From assembly GCF_040412425.1 (NCBI RefSeq), contig NC_089761.1, forward strand, positions 30,579,144 to 30,643,143: 64,000 nucleotides of DNA, given 5' to 3'. The translations under genes and the position numbers were made by a program. The stretch comes from Macrobrachium rosenbergii. Taxonomy: Eukaryota > Arthropoda > Malacostraca > Decapoda > Palaemonidae. Every line of letters starts with the position of its first letter. The first letter of the stretch is position 1. Positions 28,901-37,955 of the stretch are shown one piece after another. The notes under the pieces are model-generated. The model was not told the origin of the DNA and did no database searches. It saw only the letters and a program-made list of their open reading frames with translations.

Positions 28901-31900
28901 TAGGTTTCAAGTAGTTGTTGCTTTAATGTAATTTGCAATGAGTTAACATTAGAATTACCCTTTAAGTTTCAGCAGTAAAGTGTATTATGTGTAATATGAA
29001 ACTGGCAAAAATTTTACAAATTTGTTTTTCTAGGGAGAATATTTACTGGTCTTAATTTTTGTTGAATTACTTTACTGACAAGTTCTTGGTCCGTCCATTG
29101 TCTGTAGTGCTTGTTTTCTGGAATATTGTTGTTCAGTACTGTGAAGTCATAATTTGTGAAGCTTTTTGTGTTAGCATTCAAGCATGTGTATTCTTTTTAT
29201 TTTAGGCCGCATATTTTTAAAATTTCACTTACACTTCTCGTACGAAGTGCATAACAATGAAAATATAGCAGATTTGAGCATAATTGCACTATGTGAGGCT
29301 TATCCCTCATGTTTGTTAATTTTACCAAGCAGTCAGAACCGGACCAGTTTTTACAGAACTAGGGATGTATTGTTCTGGGAATATTTCTTAATGAGTTGTA
29401 ACACTCAAACACTGTACTGTGTTGAGGACAGGAGAATTCAAGAGTATGATCTCAACACCCAGAACTAGGGATGTATTGTTCTGGGAATATTTCTTAATGA
29501 GTTGTAACACTCAAACACTGTACTGTGTTGAGGATAGGAGAGTTCAAGAGTATGATCTCGACACCCAGTTATGGTATTTGTTGTGTGCAATAATGCAGGG
29601 GGAAAATTGAATATCATCATCATGGCAAACATTTTTACCTTGGTTTTTTAACAGTTCTGGTTCAGAGGCTGTAAACCAGGTGATTTGGATATGTGATAAG
29701 TTAGGGAAGATGCCAGTCATGGAGAAAGGATTTAGGGGAGGACTTTAAACCAATGTAAATTTAAGCAGAGTAGACAAAATATGTAGATGAGAGTGGAAGG
29801 TCGGCATCAGATTTCTAATCCCATGTAGGGAAAACTTAAAGAAAATTATTATTAATGACAATGATTATCCAAGCTTAAGATCTTACATGGCCATTTTATT
29901 TTTCGTTTTACAGACTTTGACCATGTCAGTTCATAGAAACTGAATTTCTTATTCTGTTACAGTATATTGTAAAAGCACTTGCTAATTAAGTTGTTGCTGC
30001 TTAAATGCTAGTCCTCATCTATCGAGGTTAGTGGAGATGCAAATTTCAAGTGTCAGTGGGTGAGTACATCTCTAACCAACCTGTTTCTCCAACTTTCACC
30101 TCTCATTATTGCTTCATGAACAATCAGTCCTTAACTAGGCTCTCAGGAACACAAAACTATTCTTGAAACTATTTGCAAAGCTGAGTTTGAAGAGAGCATC
30201 TGTCCAAGTAAACTTTAGAGGTTTGTTTAAGGATGCATTTAAGAAAGGTTTGCAGAAACTCTAGTGTTGATATAATGCTTGAAAGTACTGAGAGATGGTT
30301 AAAATAAATAGATCAGTTTTTTGCTGTTAAGATAAACAGTAGACTGTTAGTCATGGTAATTTAAAAACAAGTGATGTTGATAGGACAGCTGTTAAAAAAT
30401 CCTTTTCATCAAAAGTAAATTTTATGATAAGGAAAGTATTCAGAAATAGAATTGGAGGCAGTATTCTAAAGAGACTGATGTTTCTTGTTTGATAAAGTTT
30501 ATTATGCAGAAATAGCCGTTGTTGACAGGGCATCATATAGGACTTGCATTTTGGATGATTGATGCTTGCAGAGAAGAAATTCTTACTCTCCCAGACTGGC
30601 ACATAGTTTGCAGTAGGGTTTTAGCATTATTAGTAATATGGTAAAGCATAGCCACTTATTTACTATGAAATCGACAGTAAAATGTATTTTTTTTTTTTTA
30701 CTTTGGATAGTTTATTTACAATTACTGTACTTTACATTTTAAAGTAATGTATACCAGGCTTATGTATAACCCATGCAACCAATTCCTTTATGCTCATCAA
30801 AAATTGAGCATAATATGCAAAAAATAGCAGGGAACTGTTCAATTTTACTGAAATTTGTGAAGAATTATTTCTGTAAATTTCTTTCTTAACTAATTTTGGG
30901 GGCTCATTAAATGAAACAGGAAATTGTCAAATAACAAACCTAAAAATTTTTGCCAGTGTCATAAATAACATTGTAAGGCTATATACTGTATTGTATTGCC
31001 AAAACAACATTGTGACAGTATGATTGTTATAATTATTGATAAAATTGTATTGGACAAATCATTGTGAACATTAGATTTGCCGTTCTGCATTGCATATACA
31101 AAGTATAAATTATTCTTTTCGCCACGAATTACATCATGTCATACTTGTAATATTTAAATAACATTTATGTTCCAGAACTCAAAATCACATTTTCCATAAA
31201 TATGGTGAATTGGCAGTTTTACAGTATTTATCAATGTACTGAGTGAATTGCAATTTTTTAATTTCCTTGAATGTTTGTTTTTTAACATGTTTCTCATTTG
31301 AAATCTCCTGTCTCGGCTGTTTTCATTTAGTGCTTTGTGCAAATAAAAACATGTATCTTCCACTTACTGTAATAGGTACTTCAATCACCATTGTTATTCA
31401 GTGCCATATTTGGTAACTATTGGTGATTAAATTACTCAAATTTTGAACTTTTGAGAGTGTAGCTCTATTTCAGTTTGGCTCTATTCCAGCTTATTTTTTC
31501 AGTGTTTCGTGCAGAATTCATATTTTTTACATAAATGGTTTAAACCTTATTTCTGTGGACTTGAACTAGCTAACAAGTTGTTAACAGTTGGTACCAAGGA
31601 TTTTTTTTTTCCAGGTTGTGTTAATCACTCTCATTTTCTCCTTTTTATTTCTGTTGTACAGTGATGAGTAAGTTATATTATGTTTAGCATCTTTACTTTA
31701 ATTTTGGTAATTTTTTGCTCAAGCCATTTTCCTGATACAACTATGTGAATAAGGGATTTTTCAGTTGTCATATGTTTGTCAAGGGTTTCAACACATTTTT
31801 TGAAAGTCAGATGTCCGTACAAGCAAATGTGAATTTACAGAAAAAATGTTGTAGGATACAGATCAGCAAATGATGGAGTTTCAGATATATCTCCAAAATA

Positions 31901-34900
31901 TTGAAACTTGAACTTATATGCAGTTATGTAAGGTATGGAGAAGACTAAACAGTTGAATGTTTTCCATCAAGTTTTAAAGAGTTTTTCATAACAAAATTGT
32001 GATGGTGATGTGGGTGCTTCTAGTGTGCTTTACTAATGAAATTAGGATCTTGACTTAAATTTATTATGTTAGGAATAATGAGACGTGTGTATTCTTTAAA
32101 GTAACAATTGGCAGGTGCTCATTGACCTTGGGAATTAGAAGTTTTCAAATTAGGCCTTGGTATGGTTGTCTGTCTTGACAATTAAGAATTTATATAGTTA
32201 GGCTTAAGGTTTTGATAAATTTAAGTAGGTTTAGTATCAATTGTCATTATCTAATCACTAGGTTTTATTAGGTAGGTGTGAGAACTGGAAAAATGCTGTA
32301 ATGTTTGATTTACTAAAAAGATTACAAGTTTGTTCAAAGCTTAATTCTTAAATTTCATATTTTTTTTTATTATGCATCTGTGATATACTCTGAGATATAT
32401 TGTGTTTACCCTCCTAAAACCTACTGATTTGACATTGAGCAATCCTTATTTTCATATGAAAGTGTTGTAGTTTTACAAGTTGTATTAAAAAGATTGTGGA
32501 TTACAAAAGTCAAGCTGGTTAGAATGCCTTGGACACTGTCAGCGGGAGTTTAGTACAAGAGGGCCAGTGCTGAATTCTCAGTGCAACATATAAAAGTCAG
32601 TTGTATCACAGTAATATATTTTTACTTGGTGAAGTGTTTGTCAAATTGCATCCAACCGTATTTCCTCTGGATCTGTCACAACAGCAGTTAACAGAATAAC
32701 AGATATACTGTATTATGAAAGAGGTAAAGGTGATAATGAAACAAGGGATGATTTAAAAGTAGGAGAAATACTGTAATGCGAAATCATGAGAGCATTCATC
32801 GCAAGGAAATTTTGATCATTTTGCAATATGGTAGTCTTGTTACGATAAGTAAAGAACAGAACTTTGTGTTCATTCGTATGTTACCAACTGTAACCTTTGC
32901 AGCCTTGAACTGCTTTATTTTGGAAGATATTCAAAAGTAAATAAGTGAATGTGCTTGCAAAATAAGTTGTTCATACAGATGATTAATCTTTATTGTCTTA
33001 CGACAGGGTAAAATAGCATCTGTAGATCCACTGCTTTAGACATTTAACACTACTGTATTATCTTAGTTCACTGGACAAGTAATTGAGTAGATTTGCTCTC
33101 ACAGCTTTTGCAGTGCTGTAATTAATTAATCTTAGAATTTTAATGCCAAGCATTCTGTATGTTAAACGCCCGATGATTTATTATACAAAGTAGATCAGTA
33201 AAGGGAACTAAACTTAGTTATTTTTTCTTGCTATTCAGTTCCCTTCAGTGATACAGTTTCCTTTCAATATCATATTTATGATTAAAATCATTGTGCTATA
33301 TTATACCTTCAGTTTATTTCTTATCTCACATGTATTACAGTAATAGATGCAGTACCATCCAAATACACATGATGGTCCCCCCATTTTTTTTTTTAAGATT
33401 TCAACCAATGTTGCCATAGTTTAGTGATGCATTGCTGGATTACAGTTTGAAGAAGCGATTCGACTGTCTTTAACGTTAAATAGTGTAGGTGATTCTAATT
33501 GCTCTGTTTTTCAGGTAATTAACAGGAAAAGTGAATTGTAAGTTGTGATCATAAGACCTTTTTTAATTAAGGCTGTTGTATATGGATAATTTTTGGGGGA
33601 ATTCCTTTTGGAATCAACACATTCTAAACCCGGAGGATGTTGGGCTTACGCAGCAGTTCTCTTGTTGTAGCTGGCCGTGGAAAAATTAGTCAGCGAACCT
33701 CCAGACGAGATTTATACCATAGCATTTGGATGTGAGAAATGTTCAGCATATAGTAATTCTTGCTTATTTTAGAGCATTGTATTAATGGTATAATATACCA
33801 AAAAGTTTAAATATTAGTATGAATGTCATGCTCTTTGCACCTACATATCTCAGCAAGGGTTTTCTTTACTAAAAGTGACTTGCTATTAATTTAATACACT
33901 TTGAACTCACAAAAAGAGTATGGTGACTGAATGAGAGTAAAATCCTGTGTAGGTATAGGTATGAATCACTTTTCTAATGCTCTCTCTTCTTAGATATTCT
34001 CTTAAGTCTTTACACCTTTTTTCTCCACTAAAACAGACTTTATTTTAGTCATGTCACCCATTACATAGAGTATTTTGAATACTACTGCTAATGGTCGAAA
34101 GTTGATGTCACGACGAAGCCTTTTTACTTTTGGCAAATTTGAAGTGCCACTTGTGGAATTGTTTGGTGTCATTTAGAATTAATATCTAGAAGTTGGGATA
34201 GATCAAGGTGCATAGGTATATATGTAGGTTATTTTAAGGGTGCAGATTATTCCTTTAGTTTTAACTGGTATGGAAGCTTGAACAAAATAAAAGTATGTAC
34301 ATGTACAGGTACATCCTGCTGTTTATTATATGTTGTATGTACTGAAGATATTCTGTAACATAAAACTCCCAAAACATTGGTCTGTGAACCCCTGCGTTCA
34401 GAAGGCCCTTTCTATGACAGGCACAAGAGTATGACTGTGATACACATCGTGTTGATCGCGAGTTTCACTTAAAAATAAAATCCCACAAAGTACCCTCGAT
34501 GTGTTTTTCACCCTTATTATATGTAAAGTGGTATAAAGTATTATTCAAAAGTTGTGAACCACCTTTCTCTTCACAGTGTCTTAGTAACCATACAAGACTG
34601 GCAAGTGACTAACCAATTAATTCACTTTTTGATGAAAGATATACAGTATGTATTAACAATCTTCACCACAGTTTCCAATGAAAGTCAGTGAATTTCTTAA
34701 TCAGTAATTTTAATCATGACGTTTCTGCCTTTTCTTGGATTAAGAGTAAATTACAAATACATACAAAATTTTAATGTTTACTGTATGTAGAAATAATTCA
34801 TGTATTCTGAACATTGCAAGCAACACAGTGGAACATATAAAAATATTTGAAGTTTCAAATTATGCAGTTTATACTGATTCCACATCTCCATTTAGAGCAG

Positions 34901-36627
34901 GATTTGCTGCAATACCATCTTGTGAAACAAGTCAGTTCTCTTTACCAAATGATGCTTTTGTTTTCACAGGAGAACTGTTTACAGTAAGGGTAGTAGTTAA
35001 ATGACTGAAAAAGAAGCTGCCACCAGAAGTTTGTAAGTGACTAGAAGTGTTTTAGACACACTTGGATTTTTTCTTTAAAATACTTTTTGTCCAACAGGTT
35101 AAGTTTGCACTCGACGAGTTATATTACAGTGGTAAAGATGTTGAAATATGCCAAGTCCCTGGTAAATGTAGACTTAAAGGAAGTGGGGATGCTGGTAAAG
35201 TGGCTGCAGCTGCAATAATATGACTAGATAAGGTATTTGTTCCTGTCAGTGATATTTTAAGATCACTAAACTCCTCAACTTTCGAAATGGTAAGCTTTGT
35301 GGAAAACTTAACCTGATAGTTAGTGGAAAATTGAAACTTTAAACTGATTTTGATGACCTTCAATTTGAAGAGAACATTACACTGAAGTGATATTGCCTTG
35401 TCTTTAGATTTGTCACACCAGTTTGGGCCATGGGTGTTGGCTGTAGTCATTTAGTCGTCAGTCCTCAAAATGGTGGTAGTATTTTGTGGCCTATGTTTTC
35501 TTGATAAAATTGCCATAACCATCAAAGTTAGAAATTAATTGAGAAAAGGGTTAATGAATTGCTGTGTAGTATTTTTTGAAATATATGTGTTGAAGTAATT
35601 CCATTTTGCAAGTGTATCTTATGATACTGTGTCTTACATAAAATAAGGAGGCTAAGAGTTGAGAAATTTTATCAGTAGCTTTGGCAGTATCCCAACCTCT
35701 CGTCTTTTCAACAGTTTTGTACAGTATTTGAATGGATAAGGCTGCCATGTATCTGTACAAAATCTATGACATTTAAGAATCGTTCTGGAGTGCAAAAAAA
35801 AAAAAAAAAAAAATAATCGTCACTAATTTAATGTACTGTACATACTGTACTATGTTGGTAGGCAAAGAAGCGGATTATACAAAACTGATGCCAACTGGCA
35901 AAACTTTAAACCAGTGATCACTGGAAAGATGAACTGCCCACGTAGAAGAGAGTTAATCTTGTGGCAGTAAAGATGCTTAGCCTATTAGGTCAAGAAGTTA
36001 AATGCCTACTGTAAGTAGGAAAAAAGGACAACTGTTTAAAAGGAAAAAGTATTTCCTACCTCCCTTACGTAATCTTAAAAATCCCTATTGTCACAGATTT
36101 TAAAAAGAATAATGGATTTATATCAACATTTTAATAATGCTGTAATTGTTGTTGTATTTGAACGGTAACTTTGCCGAAAATAAAGTAATTTCCTATATTG
36201 CTTTGAAGCACCTTACGGCCACGCTTAGCGCGTCAATTTTTTTCCTCCTACCACCTTTTGATATTTTTACTTTCATTACACGGTATATTTTAACGCTACA
36301 TGCAATTTTACTCACTTACCTATTGGACTTCATTGTTATATGCATTATCTTTGATAATTTTAACAAGTATTTCACAATCAGTTACGGTAAATGATTATGT
36401 TATAATTCAGAATTTCAGATTCAGTTGGATCAGAACTTTTGACAATTCCAGAACCGTTGTGTTTAGGTGTAAGCTTATAAGTGTTGAAGACTTTTATTAA
36501 GTAAAATTTGGGCTGAATTTCACATTTTGCAGTTCTCGACGAAGCTTTCGCAACAAGAGTGATGTTCTGGCAAAGTCTGAGGTCATAGCCAGTGGACTGA
36601 AAGGGAAGAGAACTAGATCGAATCTAG
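804..36627 (+). CDS. pds5: Sister chromatid cohesion protein PDS5 homolog, 5'-partial, multi-exon gene (exon blocks listed separately)
   Basis: PDS5 is a nuclear HEAT-repeat protein that binds the RAD21/SCC1 kleisin of cohesin and works with WAPL and acetylation factors to control cohesin release and sister-chromatid cohesion. Joining exons by GT-AG borders and phase gives about 1,220 codons to 21573 and 1,253 to 36627. The product is collinear with vertebrate PDS5[22 protein letters not shown] near the N side, [96 protein letters not shown], then an acidic/basic tail. About 57 N-terminal residues are upstream of the window. Vertebrate proteins are roughly 1,340-1,450 aa, so part of the tail is probably still missing. 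Introns not described separately (0.2-0.9 kb) hold nothing I recognise. Family assignment is near certain; the last two exons and the 3' end are less so. Confidence 0.95.
1263..1447 (+). CDS. pds5: pds5 coding exon B (phase 0 to 2)
   Basis: Acceptor GATTCCAG, donor CAA|GTAAGT. It encodes [20 protein letters not shown], then [20 protein letters not shown] and so on. It corresponds to vertebrate IFMFITRQLKGLEDTKSP and the [20 protein letters not shown] block, among the most conserved parts of PDS5. Confidence 0.95.
2145..2352 (+). CDS. pds5: pds5 coding exon C (phase 2 to 0)
   Basis: Acceptor TTTTGGCAG, donor GGG|GTAAGT. The split codon AA|C gives Asn, then [19 protein letters not shown] and onward to [10 protein letters not shown]. 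This matches vertebrate NGHNQKVHMHMVDLMSSII through AIEPYITN. Confidence 0.94.
2907..3032 (+). CDS. pds5: pds5 coding exon D (phase 0 to 0)
   Basis: Acceptor TTTATTTCAG, donor CAG|GTTTGT. It encodes 42 codons, [12 protein letters not shown] through [15 protein letters not shown], matching vertebrate FFNQVLMLGK through YNIDSHLLLSVLPQ. The donor GTTTGT is weak, so the call rests mainly on homology and phase. Confidence 0.92.
3215..3348 (+). CDS. pds5: pds5 coding exon E (phase 0 to 2)
   Basis: Acceptor TTTTCGCAG, donor CAG|GTAAGA. It encodes [20 protein letters not shown], then ARMFSEKDS and LWTAFLGR. The vertebrate counterpart is LEFKLKSNDNEERLQVVKLLAKMF through LWQCYLGRF. Confidence 0.95.
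3349..4874 (+). other. pds5 intron E-F (1.5 kb)
   Basis: Unique AT-rich DNA with a slightly GC-richer centre at about 3660-4460. On the minus strand, 3717 down to 3644 has a tRNA-like A-box-type and B-box-type spacing, reported as a weak SINE-head candidate. Otherwise nothing is recognised. Confidence 0.6.
4875..5012 (+). CDS. pds5: pds5 coding exon F (phase 2 to 2)
   Basis: Acceptor TCTTTTCAG, donor CAG|GTGAGT. The split codon gives Arg, then [20 protein letters not shown] and [12 protein letters not shown]. It matches vertebrate RFNDIHVPIRLECVKFASH through KVRSHDPEEAIR. Confidence 0.95.
5836..5924. repeat. Foldback palindrome / MITE-like inverted repeat
   Basis: Left arm 5836-5875 and right arm 5889-5924 are nearly perfect reverse complements (about 36-40 nt) separated by a 13-nt loop. 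The arms contain CTGATAGTCATAATAGCTG and its complement. Each arm presents a CAGGTAAGT splice-donor-like string on one strand. It lies within a pds5 intron. It could be a very small foldback transposon or a structural hairpin; I see no clear target-site duplication. Confidence 0.8.
6249..6357 (+). CDS. pds5: pds5 coding exon G (phase 2 to 0)
   Basis: Acceptor TATTACAG, donor AAG|GTTGGT. It encodes [18 protein letters not shown] sequence (here [18 protein letters not shown]) then [10 protein letters not shown], matching vertebrate HDVIVSIVTAAKKDILLVND and FVRERTLDKR. The donor is weak. Confidence 0.93.
6358..8284 (+). other. pds5 intron G-H (1.9 kb)
   Basis: AT-rich intron holding the 37-bp minisatellite at 7883-8025. 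No coding signal, RNA gene or transposon end is recognised in the rest. Confidence 0.65.
7883..8025. repeat. 37-bp minisatellite, about 4 copies
   Basis: The unit starts GTTACAGATAGTAAGTACAG and ends GTGCGAAAT. Copies begin at 7883, 7920, 7957 and 7994. They are nearly identical, which implies recent expansion. Every unit contains a GTAAGT donor-like string. Confidence 0.95.
8285..8436 (+). CDS. pds5: pds5 coding exon H (phase 0 to 2)
   Basis: Acceptor TTTTTTAACAG, donor CAG|GTAAAT. It encodes [20 protein letters not shown] through [20 protein letters not shown]. It matches vertebrate WRVRKEAMMGLAQIYKKYAL and [20 protein letters not shown]. Confidence 0.95.
8945..9329 (+). CDS. pds5: pds5 coding exon I (phase 2 to 0), longest exon
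   Basis: Acceptor CTCTTGCAG, donor GTG|GTAAGT. The exon is 385 nt. It encodes [60 protein letters not shown] and [14 protein letters not shown]. It follows vertebrate RLLVERIFAQYMVPHNL, YYLYATLDLNAVKAL, TRNLPDPGKAQDFMKKFTQ and VSPTCSCKQAE. No internal frameshift. Confidence 0.97.
9604..9825 (+). CDS. pds5: pds5 coding exon J (phase 0 to 0)
   Basis: Acceptor CTTTCCAG, donor TTT|GTAAGT. It encodes [20 protein letters not shown], then [20 protein letters not shown] and EKGLKLLF, matching vertebrate [29 protein letters not shown]-like sequence. Confidence 0.95.
10089..10147. repeat. (AC)n microsatellite, about 29 units
   Basis: A perfect dinucleotide tract inside the 860-bp intron between pds5 exons J and K. 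The rest of that intron shows nothing else. Confidence 0.97.
10686..10827 (+). CDS. pds5: pds5 coding exon K (phase 0 to 1)
   Basis: Acceptor CCAAACAG, donor TAG|GTAAGT. It encodes [38 protein letters not shown] and TYIGKYKPI. The vertebrate counterpart is VLSFTHPISFHSAETFESLL through IFKNTGSKI. Confidence 0.94.
11156..11307 (+). CDS. pds5: pds5 coding exon L (phase 1 to 0)
   Basis: Acceptor TTTTTTTGTAG, donor GAG|GTATGT. The split codon G|GT gives Gly. It encodes [37 protein letters not shown] and FEKILE, matching vertebrate PPRQAKYAIHCIHAIF. Confidence 0.95.
11879..12148 (+). mobile_element. Dispersed 300-bp retroposon (family B), internally deleted copy
   Basis: It shares CCCCTAGCTGCAACCCC, CTGTACCTCC, ACCCTCTCCT and ATGACCTCACAGGTC with the copies at 51927-52236 (+) and 62920-63224 (-), in the same order. 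Relative to those it lacks about 32 bp after GCACCTC (near 11902), where flanking CTC/TTC-like strings suggest a slippage deletion. It ends in an ATTCC-type tail. I could not define a target-site duplication here. No coding capacity. Confidence 0.85.
12238..12375. repeat. 69-bp tandem duplication (2 copies)
   Basis: Copies start at 12238 and 12307 (GCTATAAAGAGAATACA...). They differ at about one base (CACTT versus CATTT). The apparent open frame across both copies is a by-product of the duplication. Confidence 0.95.
12826..12951 (+). CDS. pds5: pds5 coding exon M (phase 0 to 0)
   Basis: Acceptor TTTTCACAG, donor AAG|GTAAGA. It encodes [36 protein letters not shown] and NIVSRK. It matches vertebrate [25 protein letters not shown]. 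Confidence 0.94.
13089..13118. repeat. Poly(A) tract with one G
   Basis: About 30 nt of A interrupted once, in the intron upstream of exon N. It is not next to a recognisable retroposon. Confidence 0.85.
13256..13506 (+). CDS. pds5: pds5 coding exon N (phase 0 to 2)
   Basis: Acceptor ATTTTGCAG, donor GCT|GTAAGT. It encodes [51 protein letters not shown] and [12 protein letters not shown]. The vertebrate counterpart is FIVKDLLMNDRLPG, WVPDEEVSPETMVKIQAIKMM and RWLLGMKNN. Confidence 0.96.
13747..13870 (+). CDS. pds5: pds5 coding exon O (phase 2 to 0)
   Basis: Acceptor CATCTTGCAG, donor AAC|GTAAGT. It encodes [20 protein letters not shown] through YNLSHLMN. It matches vertebrate MSRLRLAAGSAIVKLAQ. 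A (CT)34 tract begins 8 nt after the exon boundary. Confidence 0.96.
13879..13946. repeat. (CT)34 microsatellite abutting a pds5 splice donor
   Basis: A perfect CT tract starting immediately after GTAAGTGA of exon O's donor. On the transcribed strand it makes a 68-nt CU run right at the 5' splice site. Confidence 0.97.
14775..14994 (+). CDS. pds5: pds5 coding exon P (phase 0 to 1)
   Basis: Acceptor CTTTTTGCAG, donor GAA|GTAAGT. It encodes [40 protein letters not shown] and [14 protein letters not shown]. The vertebrate counterpart is [21 protein letters not shown] and LPLEYMAICALCAKDP. Confidence 0.95.
15304..15566 (+). CDS. pds5: pds5 coding exon Q (phase 1 to 0)
   Basis: Acceptor TTTTTTCAG, donor CAG|GTACTG. 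The split codon A|GT gives Ser. It encodes [52 protein letters not shown] and [16 protein letters not shown]. The vertebrate counterpart is LPEYVVPYTIHLLAHDPDY and ECLWFVLEILMAKNEN. Confidence 0.96.
15567..16895 (+). other. pds5 intron Q-R (1.3 kb)
   Basis: AT-rich intron with a 30-bp direct tandem duplication at 16280-16339 (unit TGCTATGAGTTTAATATATT...). No other element is recognised. Confidence 0.65.
16280..16339. repeat. 30-bp tandem duplication (2 copies)
   Basis: Two identical 30-bp copies starting at 16280 and 16310, ending AATGTGATC. Confidence 0.93.
16896..17034 (+). CDS. pds5: pds5 coding exon R (phase 0 to 1)
   Basis: Acceptor TTTATTTCAG, donor ATG|GTAAGT. It encodes [40 protein letters not shown]. 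It matches vertebrate KLYTVCDVAMNIIMSKSTTYSL and LPARFFTQPDKNFSN, the end of the conserved body. Confidence 0.95.
17835..18845. mobile_element. Candidate non-autonomous Tc1/mariner-type element (about 1.0 kb) with inverted ends and TA flanks
   Basis: The left end reads TA|CAGTGGTTATTGG...TCGAACGTTTCC. The right end, reverse-complemented, reads TA|CAGTAGTACCTC...TCGAACTTAATCAGTTCC. The termini share CAGTRGT and a TTCGAAC block, and both are flanked by TA (17833-17834 and 18846-18847), the target duplication of Tc1/mariner elements. The interior has no long frame. The element sits in pds5 intron R-S. The inverted ends are diverged, so this is a moderate call. Confidence 0.55.
19155..19306 (+). 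CDS. pds5: pds5 coding exon S (phase 1 to 0)
   Basis: Acceptor CTGTTTTCAG, donor CCG|GTAAGA. The split codon G|TT gives Val. It encodes [37 protein letters not shown] and [18 protein letters not shown] corresponds to vertebrate KNYLPPEMKSFF, after which PDS5 becomes low-complexity. Confidence 0.94.
20282..20880 (+). pseudogene. Decayed non-LTR retrotransposon (LINE) reverse-transcriptase fragment
   Basis: One frame, broken by several stops, keeps [16 protein letters not shown] (20312 on), [18 protein letters not shown] (20612 on) and [10 protein letters not shown]...SLENIIPG (20726 on). These occur in the order and spacing of the RWxEHFxxLLN linker, the KKGDLxxCxNWRGI motif and the EQAGFRKGRSxxDQIFxLRxII motif of LINE reverse transcriptases (RTE/Jockey/CR1-like). 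The catalytic YxDD region is not seen. It lies in pds5 intron S-T, same orientation as the gene. Clearly non-functional. Confidence 0.75.
20987..21040 (+). CDS. pds5: pds5 coding exon T (phase 0 to 0, 54 nt)
   Basis: Acceptor TTTCATGCAACTCAAG, donor AAG|GTAAAA. It encodes [18 protein letters not shown], joining exons S and U in frame. This is tail sequence with no strong homologue, so the assignment rests on splice sites and symmetric phase. It could be skipped without a frameshift. A downstream ACAG at 20999 is an alternative acceptor. Confidence 0.72.
21341..21573 (+). CDS. pds5: pds5 coding exon U, acidic/basic tail (phase 0 to 2)
   Basis: Acceptor AATATTATAG, donor TAG|GTAAAT. It encodes [20 protein letters not shown], an RGRGG patch resembling an AT-hook core, an acidic run [11 protein letters not shown], a Ser/Thr-rich stretch and SKKGRIGPS. 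It resembles in composition, not residue by residue, the disordered DNA-binding tail of PDS5B. Confidence 0.88.
21759..21788 (+). CDS. pds5: pds5 30-nt microexon or alternative terminal exon (phase 2 to 2)
   Basis: Acceptor TTCCCTTTCAG, donor AAAAC|GTGAGT. It is exactly 10 codons long and keeps phase 2, so exon U can join either this exon or the 36533 exon. It adds [10 protein letters not shown]. If the donor is not used, the frame runs GGC AAA ACG TGA and stops at 21790-21792, giving a short C-terminus. The first AATAAA I see downstream is at 23692-23697. No homology evidence; both roles are inference from splice signals. Confidence 0.6.
25917..26003 (+). mobile_element. AAT-tailed dispersed repeat 3' end (family C)
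   Basis: TGGAAGCTTGAATTTCA, then GGCTTGTTTCATATGAATAG and an (AAT)n tail. The same string in the same order occurs at 38450-38538. This looks like the shared 3' terminus of a retroelement. I recall such sequence as common in penaeid genomes, but no search was run. Confidence 0.65.
29357..29568. repeat. 106-bp tandem duplication (2 copies)
   Basis: Copies start at 29357 and 29463 (AACTAGGGATGTATTGTTCT...) and differ at about three positions. The open frames here are duplicates of each other, not genes. Confidence 0.95.
36533..36627 (+). CDS. pds5: Distal pds5 exon candidate, basic tail (phase 2 to 1)
   Basis: Acceptor TTTCACATTTTGCAG, donor CTAG|GTAAGC. Only one of the three frames is open across it, and that frame starts with the third base of a split codon, as exon U or the microexon requires. 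It encodes [20 protein letters not shown] and [11 protein letters not shown], a basic stretch suited to a PDS5 tail. Read-through of the donor would stop at TAA after 13 further residues. The next exon, which must begin in phase 1, was not found in the window. Confidence 0.65.
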
Positions 36628-37953
36628 GTAAGCTAACCCGACATGTTACTTATCTAGTATTATAATTATCTTATTATTACCTGCCATACGCGCCTTATAA
36701 ACATTTTTCAAGTAGTTTCCCATAACATTTAGTGATATGTTAGATCAGCTAACATTTTCTTTACACTGTAGGACTGACTCAACTAATAAAAAACTTTCGC
36801 AACGATAAGATAAGGTCTTGCATCTTTTCAGCCAAGTTACAATAATATCATTTGCATATTTTATTTCACAACAACGTTACATTATTGCGTTTGGATAAGA
36901 AATCGTAGGTGATCGTTGTTTGAACGACTTTCAAATAGCTTAGAGGCCTAACTTGGAATTCATGACATAAGCTATTTTTCAGATTAGGTTAGATGCTGTA
37001 TGCTTCAACGAATCACTTGTATACTTTAGAAATGTGAGCCGAGAGCTTACATTTGCCTGTATGTACAGTTAAATCGGAATGGGTCTGTTTTAATGCCATT
37101 TTCAACATATACAGTAACTGAACACCATGAAGGTCTCATACCACAACGTTTAGCATAGGCTAACTTGGAGTATTTGTGATTTCAGATATTCCATATATTA
37201 TAGCACAGCCTCGTTCAATTATGGTAATTTGTTTAGCATTAAATATCACGAGAAGGCGAAAAAAATAAAAAATAAATAATTGACTGAAATTACTTCGTAA
37301 ACATTCAACAAGGATTCATGTATCGATGTATTTTTTAAACAACATTATCGTACCCTAAGAATTTCATAATGGAAACTAATCGTGGCCTAAAGATGAGTAT
37401 GTCTGCTCTTAATCTTGAATACATGACTGATGTTAACTTCAAAAAAGCCTTCCAAACAAATTAGGAGGCATTTCCTTCCTTTTTAGAGAAAGGCCTCAGG
37501 ACCAGCATAGACGCCCATTAAACAGTAGTACGCCTGACAGTTATGTAAATTGCAATCCAGTTTCGAACTGCATGCTGCCTGAACTGACGGCTTATTTTTT
37601 TGCTCACTTGATGGGATTCAGCAGTTCTTGAGCAACTGTCGTTTATTGTGCGTGCCCGCTTGTTTGATTACTTGCAACTCATAGATTAACGGATAATTGC
37701 AGTTTTCTGCAGATTTGCTAGACCTATATAACTTCATAGCCTCCATGAGCTAGGTCTATGATATTTTTGCTATACCTGCGCGACTTTATTTGTGCCATAA
37801 ACTAGTGCAAATGCAACACTACCATTTATACTGTATATTCTATATTTTTGTGTGAAATATTTATATACTTGTGGGAGATCACCCTGCCTTTTTAAATGTT
37901 AAAATAACCCTCCCCTCCCCCGTTCCTCCCCCACTTACACACCTATATGTACA

Positions 37954-37955
<2 letters not shown>

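Larger units (their letters stand above)
21793..36532 (+). other. Long pds5 intron (about 14.7 kb), or 3' UTR of a short isoform at its start
   Basis: AT-rich, with few repeats compared with the DNA beyond 38 kb. It contains a 106-bp tandem duplication (29357-29568) and an AAT-tailed repeat end (25917-26003). I found no further coding exon with both splice sites and a compatible phase, no RNA gene and no minus-strand gene. Confidence 0.6.
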
